A stretch of DNA of 64,000 nt from Hyposmocoma kahamanoa (lineage: Eukaryota > Arthropoda > Insecta > Lepidoptera > Cosmopterigidae). Of the stretch, positions 35,876 to 46,300 are shown in pieces. The stretch lies in contig NW_020653852.1 in NCBI RefSeq assembly GCF_003589595.1, positions 3,373,675 through 3,437,674 on the forward strand, in the 5' to 3' direction. The notes beneath the pieces are model-generated. The model did no database searches. It was not told the DNA's origin and saw only the letters and a program-made list of their open reading frames with translations. Both the position numbers and the translations under genes were made by a program. Numbering within the stretch: the first letter of the stretch is position 1; each line of letters begins with the position of its first letter.

Positions 35876-36589
35876 CTATCCCCAATCGAAACTCCAATCT
35901 GTAGGTGATCCTTAGCAGGAAAAGGAAGTAGTAGTTCACGAAATCGAAGTTGTTTTTTTGTTTATTCAAACAAACTAATATTCCGGACTATTTAGGGGTC
36001 CTTTGGTCATGGCTAGCTGTATTCTTCGGCAGTTATCGGGTCTATACTCTTATGTGGCTTAATAATTTTACGCATTATATTTCATTACGGTTTATTATGA
36101 GGATATCTGAATAAGAGAAAAATTGTAGTCGAATTTGTGATTGTGACGAAAATTGTGATTGGAACTTATACATGCTCTCTCTATCTATCTATATATCTGC
36201 TGTAATCACAAATTTTGTTTGATTTCTGCAATATCAGATAGTTCAAGCAGTGATTGTGACGTATTACTAACTTCCCGTGACAAATTGCCATCAACCCATT
36301 TATTGCCAATTAATCATGTCCCGCGCGAGGGAGATAATCATTTGGGAATACTACCTATCTAATAAGGACTAGACCCCACTTGACAGCACGCATTCGCACT
36401 GCGTCCGCATTAACGTGCGTTTATAATAATAAACTAAAATAAATAAACTGAAATAATCCCAATTGTTTTGTCCGCAAATAGGTTAATTCCAGTCAGCCTT
36501 TCTAACGCCTTGAGGCGGTTGGATTTCTGTGGCGTGTCGCTTCCAGCACAAATGCAGAAGGCGGTCCTGATCGATACGGCACGTATTGT

Positions 36590-36715
36590 TCGCCGGTTCT
36601 TGGACCTGAGTCCCTGACCCCGGCCGACTGTGCCATTGCCGGGAAATACCGCCTCTCCCATTTAAAAATTCACAATTAATCTTTTAGGCCTTGGGAGAGG
36701 CGAGAGTCTAAAATA
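36590..36715 (-). repeat. Dispersed repeat with GGAGAGGCG, copy 1
   Basis: CGCCGGTTCTTGGACCTGAG, CGGCCGACTGTGCC, GGAAATACCGCCTCTCC and GAGGCGAGAGTCTAAA are shared in order with the reverse complement of 55105-55215. The open frame on its - strand is not a recognisable protein. Probably a LINE tail. Confidence 0.55.
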
Positions 36716-36780
36716 AATATAATAATAATACCTAAGCACTTACTTAGGACCTGCATCCATATACGATTACATACATACAT

Positions 36781-37085
36781 AGTTCGTTCAGGGAAGTACA
36801 CCTATATCTGCCGCCAATCGATAATGTGAGCATTACTGCGTTCCGGTGTAAAAGGGTATGCCCAGGGTGTGCCTATAATTTCACCAGCAGCGTGCTGGTG
36901 AAATTATAGGACACATGGGACTTGTCAACTTATGTCTCAGTGTGACGGGTGCAGTGGCAGTGCCCGTAAGATCGTTGCGATTTAAAGCTCTGAATGGCAC
37001 TGCAAGTGTTATGGATAGGCGTGTAGCTTACCACCAACCACCAAGCGCACGACTTGTTCGTCCTGTCACTTGGTATAATACAGAA
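36781..37085 (+). repeat. CR1-like tail repeat with an internal perfect palindrome
   Basis: Near full length from AGTTCGTTCAGGGAAGTACA to GTCACTTGGTATAATACAGA. Within it, 36872-36910 is an 18-bp-arm palindrome (see findings). Confidence 0.75.
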
Positions 37086-38144
37086 GAAGAAAAACTTAAC
37101 ATTAAGTGAGAGTCAGAATGACGTGTGTACCTTAACGGATCTTGACAAAATTTGGTATAAAAAAATGTACCTAATTTGTACCTCTGTTTATTTTATTTCT
37201 TAATTGTTATAAGGTACCTACTTGAACATGTAGAGTTAAAATTATATACAAATTTCTCACAGAGTTATTTAGAGTTTGTTCCCTGAAAGCTATAACTAGG
37301 ACTTTTTCAAGGTGAGAGCAAATAGGCGTCATATAGGTAGGTAATTTTCACATCTGGTGAGATGAGGTCAAACGCGAACTTATTCTAACTTTAAAAAGCA
37401 GTTATGACAAAAATATCAGATACTGTATGTAGTCAGTGAGGAGACAAAAAATGAAACAATTAGTATAGACTAGAGTTTCATCCCGGGAATCTCGGTATCG
37501 AAAATTTTGAGAAATATCGACGATTGTTTGGCATTTTCGAGACTCGATATTGATGTTTTTAGTCTCCGGAACATGGAACCGTTTTTATATAAGTCACTTA
37601 AATAAACAGTATTAAAAAATCTACTACACCAATAATCACACGTATATGGTAACACAGATTTTTTTTCATTTGTTTATAAGCACTAGTAAAGTACATTATA
37701 AATGCATTACAATTTAATCAAATATTAGACTAGTGAGTAATGTACATTCCACTTAAACTAATAAATAAACAAAGGAAACTAAGAATTCACTCACTGGCAA
37801 TTTTCTTATTATCTATTAAGGCGAAGACATTTTTATTATGTGTTCTTTTTTTTTCAGTGTCACTGGCACTATTTAGTTTAATCATACACTAATACTACAT
37901 TAGTTTAATCTGTAGAATTTAAAAGACAATAGTAATAAAATCAGACCCTTTCTATTTGCCATATCTTACATGCCCACAATAAAAAAAAAATCATAAATAA
38001 ATTTCATTTTATAATTTGAGTTAATAAAGAAATTGAGTAACATATTATTATCATGATTTGGAAGCCCTAAAGCTAAAACTATGGACACAGAGTCGAAACG
38101 TGCGTGAAGGTCGGCTATAAGCTTAATGTTCTCTGTTTTTACAG
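37086..38144. other. Elongase intron just before the 38.1-kb exon, no gene seen
   Basis: AT-rich. A T-tract and TTTTTACAG form the acceptor at its end. Open frames in it are unremarkable. Confidence 0.5.
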
Positions 38145-38287
38145 GTGGCATAACATCATTTTCGCCCATGATCAACAATGGCATGCATGTCATAATGTAT
38201 ACATACTACTTGTTGTCGGCAGAGGGAACCCCAAGGATGAAAGCAATATTAAGAAAGTATAAGATGTGGATCACAGTTATCCAGATT
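38145..38287 (+). CDS. ELOVL fatty acid elongase, penultimate exon
   Basis: Second elongase exon in the window, 143 nt. The acceptor TTTTTACAG|GTGGC restores the codon split at the donor of the 5182-5425 exon, giving KYVGGGITSFSPMINN across the junction. It encodes the conserved N-x-x-x-H-V-I-M-Y-T-Y-Y stretch (here NNGMHVIMYTYY) and the WITVIQI segment that begins the last catalytic-side helices. The donor is ATT|GTAAGT in phase 0. The intron before it is about 32.7 kb, very long for this family, and is filled with transposons. The intron after it is about 1.6 kb and carries a long-TIR element. Confidence 0.94.
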
Positions 38288-38334
38288 GTAAGTACATTTC
38301 GACGATCCCCGGTTGCAAAACAGTTTTCATAGTG

Positions 38335-38490
38335 CCGCCAATTCTGAGTTCCCGGGTTCGATACCCGGCTAGATCAATGTATAAAACTAACTTTTCTAAA
38401 TTGTGTCGGGTCTGGATGTTTGTGGTACCGTCGTTGTTTCCGATTTCCATAATATATACACATTTTAGTATAATTCATAAATAAATGTGA
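38335..38490 (+). mobile_element. Second tRNA-related SINE family, just after an elongase exon
   Basis: GAGTTCCCGGGTTCGATACC (B box) then AACTTTTCTAAATTGTGTCG and GGTCTGGATGTTTGTGGT. Begins about 50 bp after the donor of the 38145-38287 exon. Confidence 0.6.
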
Positions 38491-38591
38491 CAATCACATC
38501 AATACCTGGTCTTAAACTAGGGAATTCTTTGTACTGTAAATTAAGTCCAGCGAATCTGTAAATTAAGTAAACTGGGTTAGTAACCCGTGAT

Positions 38592-39328
38592 TTATACAAA
38601 GTGTTTTTTTTTAAATGGGACAGTATGGGGTAATCCGAAACCACAGAAGATACAAGGAAACTGTCTTAGGAACCATTAAGTCATTTTTTGTGAAAACTAT
38701 TTTGTACAAATCAAGTTCTTAGGTTTTCGCGATTGTTACACATAGGAAATGAAACTATTTTTCCGGATTTAAATCGCGTATATTTGTTTTTTCAAACAAA
38801 CCGACGTTTCGGGCCCTTTACAGGTCCCATGGTCACGGTTGACCAACCGTAAAATAAAAATAGTTTCATTTCTTATATTTTGTACAAAGTTGGTCAAATT
38901 TAATAAAATGTAATTCATTTTGTACGAAAAAAACTTTTTATTAAATTTGATCAACTTCTGCTGTCCCGATTTTTTTTTCTCATACAATAAAATCATAGTT
39001 ATAAGAAAATGAGTCCATTAGCGTTTAAAAATATAGTCAATTTTGTTCATTTTGTACGAAAAATATTTTATGAAATTTGCCCAACTTCGCCTGTCCCGAT
39101 TTTTTCGTCCCATACATTGAAATTGACCCCTCTATGAAACTGAGTCGACTAGCAGTAAAAAAAAATTATGATTAATTTTATTTTATTTTTATAGACTACT
39201 CACGTAAAATTTATTATGCCAAAATTGTTTTCACAAAGACTTAGTCGTTCCTAATACAGTTTCCTTGTATCTTATATGGTATTCGATTTCATAATACAGC
39301 CCCATTAAAAAAAAACACTGTATAAAGC
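38592..39328. mobile_element. Long-TIR element (Tc1/mariner-like) in the last elongase intron, with nested insertion
   Basis: About 130 bp at the left (from TACAAAGTGTTTTTTTTT) is inverted at the right (ending AACACTGTATAAAG). The shared interior includes GATACAAGGAAACTGT, present in inverted form near 39265. TA-containing ends and T-tract termini fit non-autonomous Tc1/mariner elements. The foldback copy at 38712-38870 is inserted near its left arm. Confidence 0.65.
38712..38870. mobile_element. Foldback element, TTAGGTTTTCGCG family, nested
   Basis: From AAGTTCTTAGGTTTTCGCG to AAATAGTTTCATTTC. Only the outer bases of the second arm remain. Inserted in the long-TIR element at 38592-39328. 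Confidence 0.7.
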
Positions 39329-39495
39329 AAACCTTTGGGCTGGAGAGGGCTCAATTGGCACCCTAATAAAGCCACATGTGGTGATACATCCAAAGAGCTT
39401 ATATTACATGAAATTCATAAAAGAACACGAACTACATGAATAAAATTACATGTATGTGAAATTTTATAACTCTTATTCAAGCATAAAAAGTTATA

Positions 39496-39600
39496 TAGCA
39501 GCAGTAGAGCTCCTTGTGAAAGAGTACATCAAGGAAATACTGCCAAAGTGGCAATTAGTGCAGTAGCAACAGTGATTCGTCACTTGATATCATAAAAAAA
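39496..39600 (+). repeat. CR1-like tail repeat with a large internal deletion
   Basis: GCAGCAGTAGAGCTCCTTGT at the start, CGTCACTTGATATCATAAAA at the end, about 200 bp missing between. In the last elongase intron. Confidence 0.7.
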
Positions 39601-39914
39601 ATCCTGGTATTTATTTTCAATAATTATTTAAAACCTCGGTGGCTCAACACACTGTCTGGGCTACATGAAGCAAATTCCTCGACTTCAATTCACAGTAGAA
39701 CCAATTGTTATATTTTGATAGCATTTATTATACCATTTCGTACTATGTATGTATTATTCTTTTAGTTTGAAGAATTCTTCAAAAATCGTTCTAGATGTAG
39801 CATTATGTTTTTTGTTACTCTGGTAACTATAGGACAAGGTATTCCCTAGTTTGAATCTACATAATTGGTGTGATTGTCTGACATACCTATTTATAGTAAA
39901 AATTGCAATTTCAG

Positions 39915-40109
39915 ATTCAAATAACACTTATGATAATCTACAGTTCCCAAGTGTTTCTTCCAAGTTGTCCTGCGCCCTTGGGCATCACATTCCTGTACTT
40001 TCCAAGTGTTATATTTGTATACTACATGTTTTATGACTTCTTTAGAAATAACTATATGAAGAAAGATAAATCAGATTTAAATGGCAATAGAATTAAGAAA
40101 AATGTTTAG
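39915..40109 (+). CDS. ELOVL fatty acid elongase, last exon with dilysine C-terminus
   Basis: Last elongase exon: acceptor GCAATTTCAG|ATTCAA, phase 0, ending with TAG at 40107-40109. It encodes IQITLMIIYSSQVF, then FLYFPSVIFVYYMFYDFF, matching the family's final membrane helix and its F-Y-x-F-Y-x-F/Y pattern, and a short basic tail. The protein ends in KKNV, which fits the KKxx ER-retrieval signal usual for elongases. The three exons together give 193 residues, consistent with losing only the N-terminal third of a protein of roughly 270-330 residues. The 3' UTR begins with a transposon scar (see 40118-40140). The first AATAAA downstream is near 40710, another near 40922. Confidence 0.94.
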   Translation: MQITLMIIYSSQVFLPSCPAPLGITFLYFPSVIFVYYMFYDFFRNNYMKKDKSDLNGNRIKKNV

Positions 40110-40940
40110 GGAAAACTCATTGACTTATTGTAAGTCAATGGGAAAACTTTTGTTAAACTTAGTAATTAATTTAATGTACGTCATAATTGTGTGCATTCCT
40201 TAATTTTGTGTATGGCATAGATTACTGTTAAAAACACTTTACTTTTTCTCATATATGCGTTTCCTGAAAACTGTAGGAGCGTTATTAAAGACCAGTCCAC
40301 AACCAGAGGGCATAAAAACTGTCAGAACCAGGAGAGTCCTTTAGTTCTTAAATGCTGTTGGTGTTGGTTCTGAACTGTAATTAGTGGTGATTACAATAGC
40401 TCACTTCACAGTTGCAGTGATGAGGGGCCTCATGGGCCTTGAATGAAACCACTCTAATAATATTAAAGACTAGATTTAAAAAAACATTTTTTTAAACAAA
40501 TGTGTAACATTGTTTGTCACATTGTCACACATTGGTTAACATCAGGTAAGATTGTAAGCAAGCATGATTGTATTTTAATTAGAAAATCAATTAAGGGCTA
40601 CATGTCAGTGTTAAACATTGTACCAAATAGCTCATCAGCAAAGAACACAAAAGCTCATCCTCTATGTAAACTTATGTCTCTCTATGTCTTACTTTGCAGA
40701 AATCTATGTTAATAAAAATGGAAGAACGTTGATAACCGTTAGCCGATGACTTTGATATGTATGTACAAACTTGTACGTTTTTTTAATTAAAACAGGAATT
40801 ATAATTAAAAAGATTTATAAGTATTTATGATTATCTGTCTTATAACAAGTACCGCAGTAATATTCTGAGTGTTTTCTTGACATATTGTTTTTCTGATGGG
40901 ACTGACTGTTTAATTGTCCTAAATAAATAAACAGTTAAAA
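40110..40940 (+). other. 3' UTR and poly(A) region of the elongase gene
   Basis: AT-rich sequence after the elongase stop codon. AATAAA hexamers near 40710 and 40922 are candidate cleavage signals; which one is used cannot be told. The first 39 bases hold the 8-bp duplication and terminal-repeat scar described separately. Confidence 0.45.
40118..40140. mobile_element. 23-bp terminal-repeat scar with 8-bp duplication, at the start of the elongase 3' UTR
   Basis: CATTGACTTA joined directly to TTGTAAGTCAATG, flanked by the perfect duplication GGAAAACT (40110-40117 and 40141-40148). The left duplication begins on the first base after the elongase TAG. Same interpretation as the scar at 267-293. 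Confidence 0.82.
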
Positions 40941-41768
40941 AATAACACGTAAATGTGATGGCTGTTTAACAATAAATTTGCAATGTAAATGAATAATAAT
41001 TTAAAATTACATTCTCATCAATGGTTTTTTTTTTAAAAAGAAAAGAATACATGACTGAGCCTTCATTAGCTTCACAAAGTAGCAAATAAATTTATGTCAG
41101 TTGTCTTTTTTATGAAATAGATATAATAGAACAATCCATAGTGATTGACAGTAAACAGCTGGCATTGACACGTGTTACGGACTATAACACAAGCTTTAGT
41201 ACAATTTTATTAGCCTGTTATCTATCACGGTCAATAATATTACAGTATTCATAAAGTAACATTAATGAATTGTGATTATAAAACCTTCAAATTTAAAATA
41301 CACATGTTTTAAATAAATATAAACAATTAAGAACCATTGACAATTGTTTTGTTGGCCTTTGTTTGCAGAACCTTGGAATAGCGAAGATGTTCGCTCGAAA
41401 AACACCTTGGCACTGACATTACAGATCCTATTAGATTAGTTTTCAAACAAGTTTACAAACTTATTTTTTTTACAGTAACAACCATATTAGTATTAATAAG
41501 TGGACTTGTAATATCAGATAAATTATCTAGCACTTCATTTAGGTAATCTCTGTGTTATGATCAACACAATATATATAAATAATACAAGTCGATAGTTCGG
41601 TAGTAGTACCAAAGGCCGCTTGCATATTTATGTGATGAAACACATTTAAATTATGTTTTAAGATTAGATACGCATGTCTGTCACATCTTAGAGTAATTTA
41701 TAAAGTAATATCGGCGTGAAAATGGGATTTACTGCATTAAAAAGGCTATAAATTGAAACGTCACTTAC

Positions 41769-41870
41769 CGTATAGTAGGATAGCAGCCCTGCATTGTCGT
41801 CTAGCACGAACCACCGGTACTGCCAGCCCTTCATCACATTCGTCCATTTACTTAAAGAACCCTCCATCAT
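41769..41870 (-). CDS. ORP9-type oxysterol-binding protein-related protein, first coding exon (PH domain start)
   Basis: On the - strand, two consecutive ATGs open a 34-codon exon, [20 protein letters not shown] and so on to LLSYYT, ending at the donor ACG|GTAAGTG. This is the start of the pleckstrin-homology domain of the OSBPL9/10/11 group of lipid-transfer proteins, whose PH domain begins almost identically (G-x-L-S-K-W-T-N-x-x-K-G-W-Q-x-R-W-F-V-L-D). These proteins act at ER-Golgi or endosomal contacts; the sterol/phospholipid-binding ORD would be C-terminal and is not in view. Translation could start at either Met. The remaining exons must lie at lower coordinates on the - strand, so transcription runs into and antisense to the elongase gene; no second exon was recognised. 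The Gln-rich gene on the same strand ends about 650 bp upstream. Confidence 0.85.
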
Positions 41871-42514
41871 GATTGTTGAACAAAAAATTAAATTATATCC
41901 AAAAAGACATGAAAATAAATACGTAGAATTTACACTGCGGCAAAGACGTTCCACCATAAATAATCCATATGTTTGACATTTTGCGACCGGTGTTGCCAGT
42001 AAAGAGAAATGGTAAATACGATTTTTAAATCGATTAACTACCAAAAAGTTATATCGATATCAGAACATAGTTTTCCTTTTTGATTAGTTTTTGATTCCTA
42101 TACAATTCCTTCTAATTGAAATATCTCAAAATAATTTTCGTTTATTAGACGTAGATAATCTAATTATTTTACCCATAAATAACCAATTAGATATTGATTT
42201 GGAACTTATTTCCAATGTTCGCGAAGATGTACTTATCAGAACGTTTGTTTATTGTTAATGAGCATCGACCAATGAAGATCCTATAGGTGGTAACGCTTTA
42301 CCACGTTGAAACGAGAGCGTTATAACGCGTGCAATGTGGTATGTCGCTGTCACCTTGCAAATTTTTTTGACTTACGTATACCTATTTGAATGCTCTAAAT
42401 AATATTACAATGAATAATTCGAATAAACACTCTGAACGAAGTTCTAATATAGTACACATTCTAACGTAGTACATATTCTAACAAGTTCGAACATAGAACG
42501 TTCAATAAATTATC
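41871..42514 (-). promoter_or_regulatory. Spacer carrying the 5' UTR and probable promoter of the ORP gene
   Basis: About 640 bp between the 3' end of the upstream same-strand gene and the ORP start codons. The ORP reading frame stays open upstream to 42044 but has no further family similarity, so the ATGs at 41865-41870 are preferred. No TATA box was identified. A pair of short GTTCGAA/TTCGAA-containing repeats lies near 42418-42500. The assignment as promoter is from position only. Confidence 0.35.
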
Positions 42515-42724
42515 TGTTGCACTAACGGAAACTTTATTATACTTTAACATGGGGTAAACGAAAATGCACGTATGTAAAAAAAGGTACTTTAATATTGTAC
42601 AAAAGATTATCACTTTCACAATTTAACGACCAAATACGCAACATCACGCCATTTTAATTTAGTAATACTACCCTACTACTATTTACAAGGATCAGTCGCC
42701 TGTTGGCGTACAAATTTCACAACG
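42515..42724 (-). other. 3' UTR and poly(A) signal of the Gln/Pro-rich gene
   Basis: AT-rich sequence after the TAA. The - strand hexamer AATAAA at 42533-42538 is about 190 bases past the stop and is the best cleavage signal before the ORP promoter region. Confidence 0.45.
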
Positions 42725-43052
42725 TCAATGTCGTCTTAATGATCTACCCAGTTTTGCTTTACTATATCCTGATGATATTGACACTTGATTGCTGTTTTCT
42801 TGGTCTAAGCTAAGACCTGATAAGTCTATTAAAAATGGCACGTGTTCTGAAGATTCTGCGTTCTTATCATCTCTGTTGTCAAAGTCCTCTGGGGTGCCTT
42901 CCCCTTCAATGGCTAATTTCTCGATGTCCTTGCTAAGAGAGTTGTTTTCAGCGGCTTCAACGAATGCGTCGGATAGATCGCCGTTGAGTTTGTTAACGTT
43001 GCCGGAAGAAATATCGTACATAAATATTTCTCTGTCTTCATCATTGTCGTCC
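42725..43052 (-). CDS. Secreted Gln/Pro-rich insect protein, last exon
   Basis: Last exon of the large - strand gene. The acceptor AATTTCAG|GGACGAC gives one base that completes a Gly codon left by the donor at 43353, and the frame then runs D-D-N-D-E-D-R-E-I-F-M-Y-D-I and on to a TAA at 42725-42727, 108 residues after the split codon. The segment is acidic and Ser/Asn-rich (KDIEKLAIEGEGTPEDF, VPFLIDLSGLSLDQE) and ends in a basic tail, SKAKLGRSLRRH. No known domain was recognised. Intron before it: 301 bp. Confidence 0.85.
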
Positions 43053-43353
43053 CTGAAATTAAAAATGATGCAGTGTTTACTAATTGTTTTTGTTAATCAT
43101 TTTAGATACGTCTTCTTATTTTGGTTAAAAAGTTTCTTTGCAATGAAAAAGTGGACATATTATTAATCTACGGTATTCTATATCAGACTACAAATATTAA
43201 TCCCGTAAATGAGATTAAGATTCTGTATTTAATAAAATAAATAAATTTTGTAATTTAAAAGGAAAATAAAATGAATAATAAAAGTATTTCAGTAAAAGAA
43301 AGTTCAAAATTGTCACTTTTGCCATTTTTAAAAGAAAGAAATTGAAAGCTTAC

Positions 43354-46300
43354 CCAGTGACGAGTAGAACAACAGTTTGCAAATCGGTAGCAGTCTTCTT
43401 TTCTGTATCTAACCATTTTTTATAGTTTTCTTTCGTTGGCTTTTTCAATAAATCTTGTAGACTGTCTCCGGCAATGAATTTGATGCCTTTTAAGCTAATG
43501 CTTGCTGCTCTCTCTTCTCTGTTATGTTCGCCATTTAATACTTCAGTTTCTACAGGAGCTAAAACAACTACTGATGTTATTTTTCTTCCTTTTAGAATTT
43601 CTGGCAAGGGAAATTGGTTCCCGCTTACTTTTAACGGCAAGTATCTATTGTATTTTTTATCATTTAGCGCTACTGGATCAACTCGTGTCGCATCGTCTTC
43701 AACGTATTCTTTTGCTATATTTTGTCCTTCAGCAGTTTTTGGGTCAAAGTGGACTACTTTCATCTCAACAGCCTGTTTTTGTGGATTAGCTACGTAACTC
43801 GGGATATTTTCAGATGCAGCGATTTCTTGATCATCTTCTTCATCATCAATTCTTGATTGGATACGATCGCCTTCAGGTGATACAACAACAGGTCTGTTTT
43901 CACTTGCAGCTAGTTGCTGACCGCCTCCTGCACTAAAGAAGTTAGCCAGCTGATCTGGAGGTAGTGAATCCAAAGGAGTGTCTCCAACTTTGTCGTAGTC
44001 TAAAATACTAATGTCAGCGTTATCCAGGATACCTGAAGAAAGTAATTGTTGGCGAAGATCATCAGGAACTTCGTCTGGAAGTTCAATGGTTGGCTGTTTC
44101 TTTTTGTCTGCCTTCTTCAGCTCTGGTGTTGAGTTGATGGAGTTCAAAGTAGATGATGAGTATTTTTGAGTGGTTGGATTAATCTCAACAGTTCTAGAAG
44201 TAGATTGATAGTATGGTGGGGAAGATGTGCTGCTTACATAAGAAGGTTGCTTAGATCTTTCCTGTGTGTACGATCTAGGAGAAGTAGCTTGTATTTGTTG
44301 GTTGTAGCTAAATTTTGATGAATGTTTGTAAATCTGTTGCTGTTCTTGTTGTTGGTGTTGTTGCTGGGCTAGCAATAACTGACTCTGAAGTCTTTGAATC
44401 TCTTCTTGTTGTTTTTTAACGTTTTGAGCCAGTTGGAAACGTACCTGTTCTTGTTCAGGGTCAAGAAACTGCTGTTGTTGTTGTACTTGTTGGGATTGCA
44501 ACTGTTGTTGAGGTCGTTGTTGATGCTGTTGATTTTGCTGGTTTTGTTGATGCTGCTGATTTTGCTGGTGTTGTTGATGCTGCTGATTTTGCTGGTATTG
44601 TTGATATTGTTGTTCAGAGTGGCTTTCGGTTGGAGTGGGTTCACTAAATCCGCTGTAGTTAGGTTGAGCTGTTGGGTTAGACACAGTGATATGTTGCTCA
44701 TATTTGGGAATGGAAGGTACTAGTTCTCCTCCATTTGGAACAAACTGGCCAACATTTTGCTGATGGAATTGGTTTTGCACATTGATTGGAGTTCTTTCGG
44801 AAGGTCCTTGAGATTGGTGATTTAGTGGTCTTTCTGATGGGCCATGCGGGCGTAAAAATTGTGGCCTCTCCGACGACTGGAAAGAAAATTGTTGTTCCGG
44901 CGTTGGTGATGGCTGAGGATGGAAATTAAATAAAGTAGGAGCAGAAGGTTGTGGTAGGAACTGGGTCTGAGGAATAGCTGAAGGCGATGGTGATGCCTCA
45001 ACGTGTCCTAAGAATGAGTTTTGCCCGGACGTGTGGGGTTGTTCTGGAGTTGGTCTTGGTCCTGGATGAAAGCTGAATGGTGGTTGTTGAGGTGGCTGAG
45101 CTTGATGTTGTTGGAAAACATGACGATTGTCGTCGATGTGGGGTGGCGAGGGTTTAAGGTTGAAGAAAGGTGGTCGACTTGGACCGAGGCCGAGAGAGAA
45201 GGAGGGTTTATTCTGGGCGGAATCAGTAAAATGTTGATGTGGTCTCTGTTGTGGGAGCTGCTGGCTGAACGGAACGATTTGAGGACGGTTTGTATCTTCC
45301 TTGAAATGAGTTGGATTTGGACTTGGGTTTGGTCGGGGGCCAAGATTGAAAGTTTGACGCTGTCTATTTGGCAATAATTGTTCTTTCACAGGATCTACTT
45401 GATCAGTTGTTATGGTGTGGTAATTTTCTTGCAGATACTTAGGTTCATCAAAATATTGAGGTGACTGGGGCTGCTGGAAAGGTCTTTGAGGTCCAGAGTG
45501 GAAACCTGGGCGAGGAGGTCCATTTAAATTAGAGTTAGGACCAAATGATGGAGGATTACTCGGACGGACGTGGAATGACGGGCCATTACTAGGTCTTGGA
45601 AAAGCATTAGAAAAAGGTGGGCCGACAGGTCCTGGGACTGTAGGTGCACTGTTGGGAAAATGCTGGGTAGGGATTTGTGAAAGCGAAAGTCCAAATGGAT
45701 TTTGCCGAGGTATGTGTGACTGACCTCTGAAAGGTGAAACTGAGGGTCCTTGTCTTGGAAGTTGTTGCTCGTTACCAAGATATGGCGGTTGGAACTGAAT
45801 GCGACTTTGAGCGTGCTGTGGCACTAGTCTATAAGTTTGTTGAGTAGGATGGACAGAAGGGATCCTAGGAGTTTCTTGATGTCTGGGTTGGTGTTGTTGT
45901 GGTTGGGGTTGTAGATGGGGATGGGATTGAGGTTGCTGGTGAGATTGCTGGCGAGGTTGCTGTTGAGGCTGAGGTTGAGAAGAAGCTGATCGTTCTAATG
46001 GCGGATGATTCGCTGCTTGCTGTGGATAGGCAATGGCGGGCTTTGGAGCCGATTCTTCGTGATCTTCTGAATGCAAATTACTTTCTCGTCTATCACTGTT
46101 GTAATGGTGTCCATCGTTTCCAAAGCTAATTTTAACATTGCTGTCACTATGATAAATTTCAGATTCAGGTTTAATGATTGCTCTCAATGTCGTTGTTTGC
46201 TGCGGAGCATAATACGGTTCAGGAGTTACTGTGACATAATCATTATGGTGGTCATCATGATCTTCATGGTTAGATGGTGGGGTGACGGCAGGAATTGGTT

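Noticed and set aside
40118..40140. Rho-independent-like terminator or regulatory hairpin in the elongase 3' UTR
   Set aside because: Perfect 8-bp direct duplications and identity to transposon tips explain it better.
44369..44701. 110-codon - strand frame rich in Asn/Ser
   Set aside because: A +1 frame shadow of the Gln codon array in the real protein.
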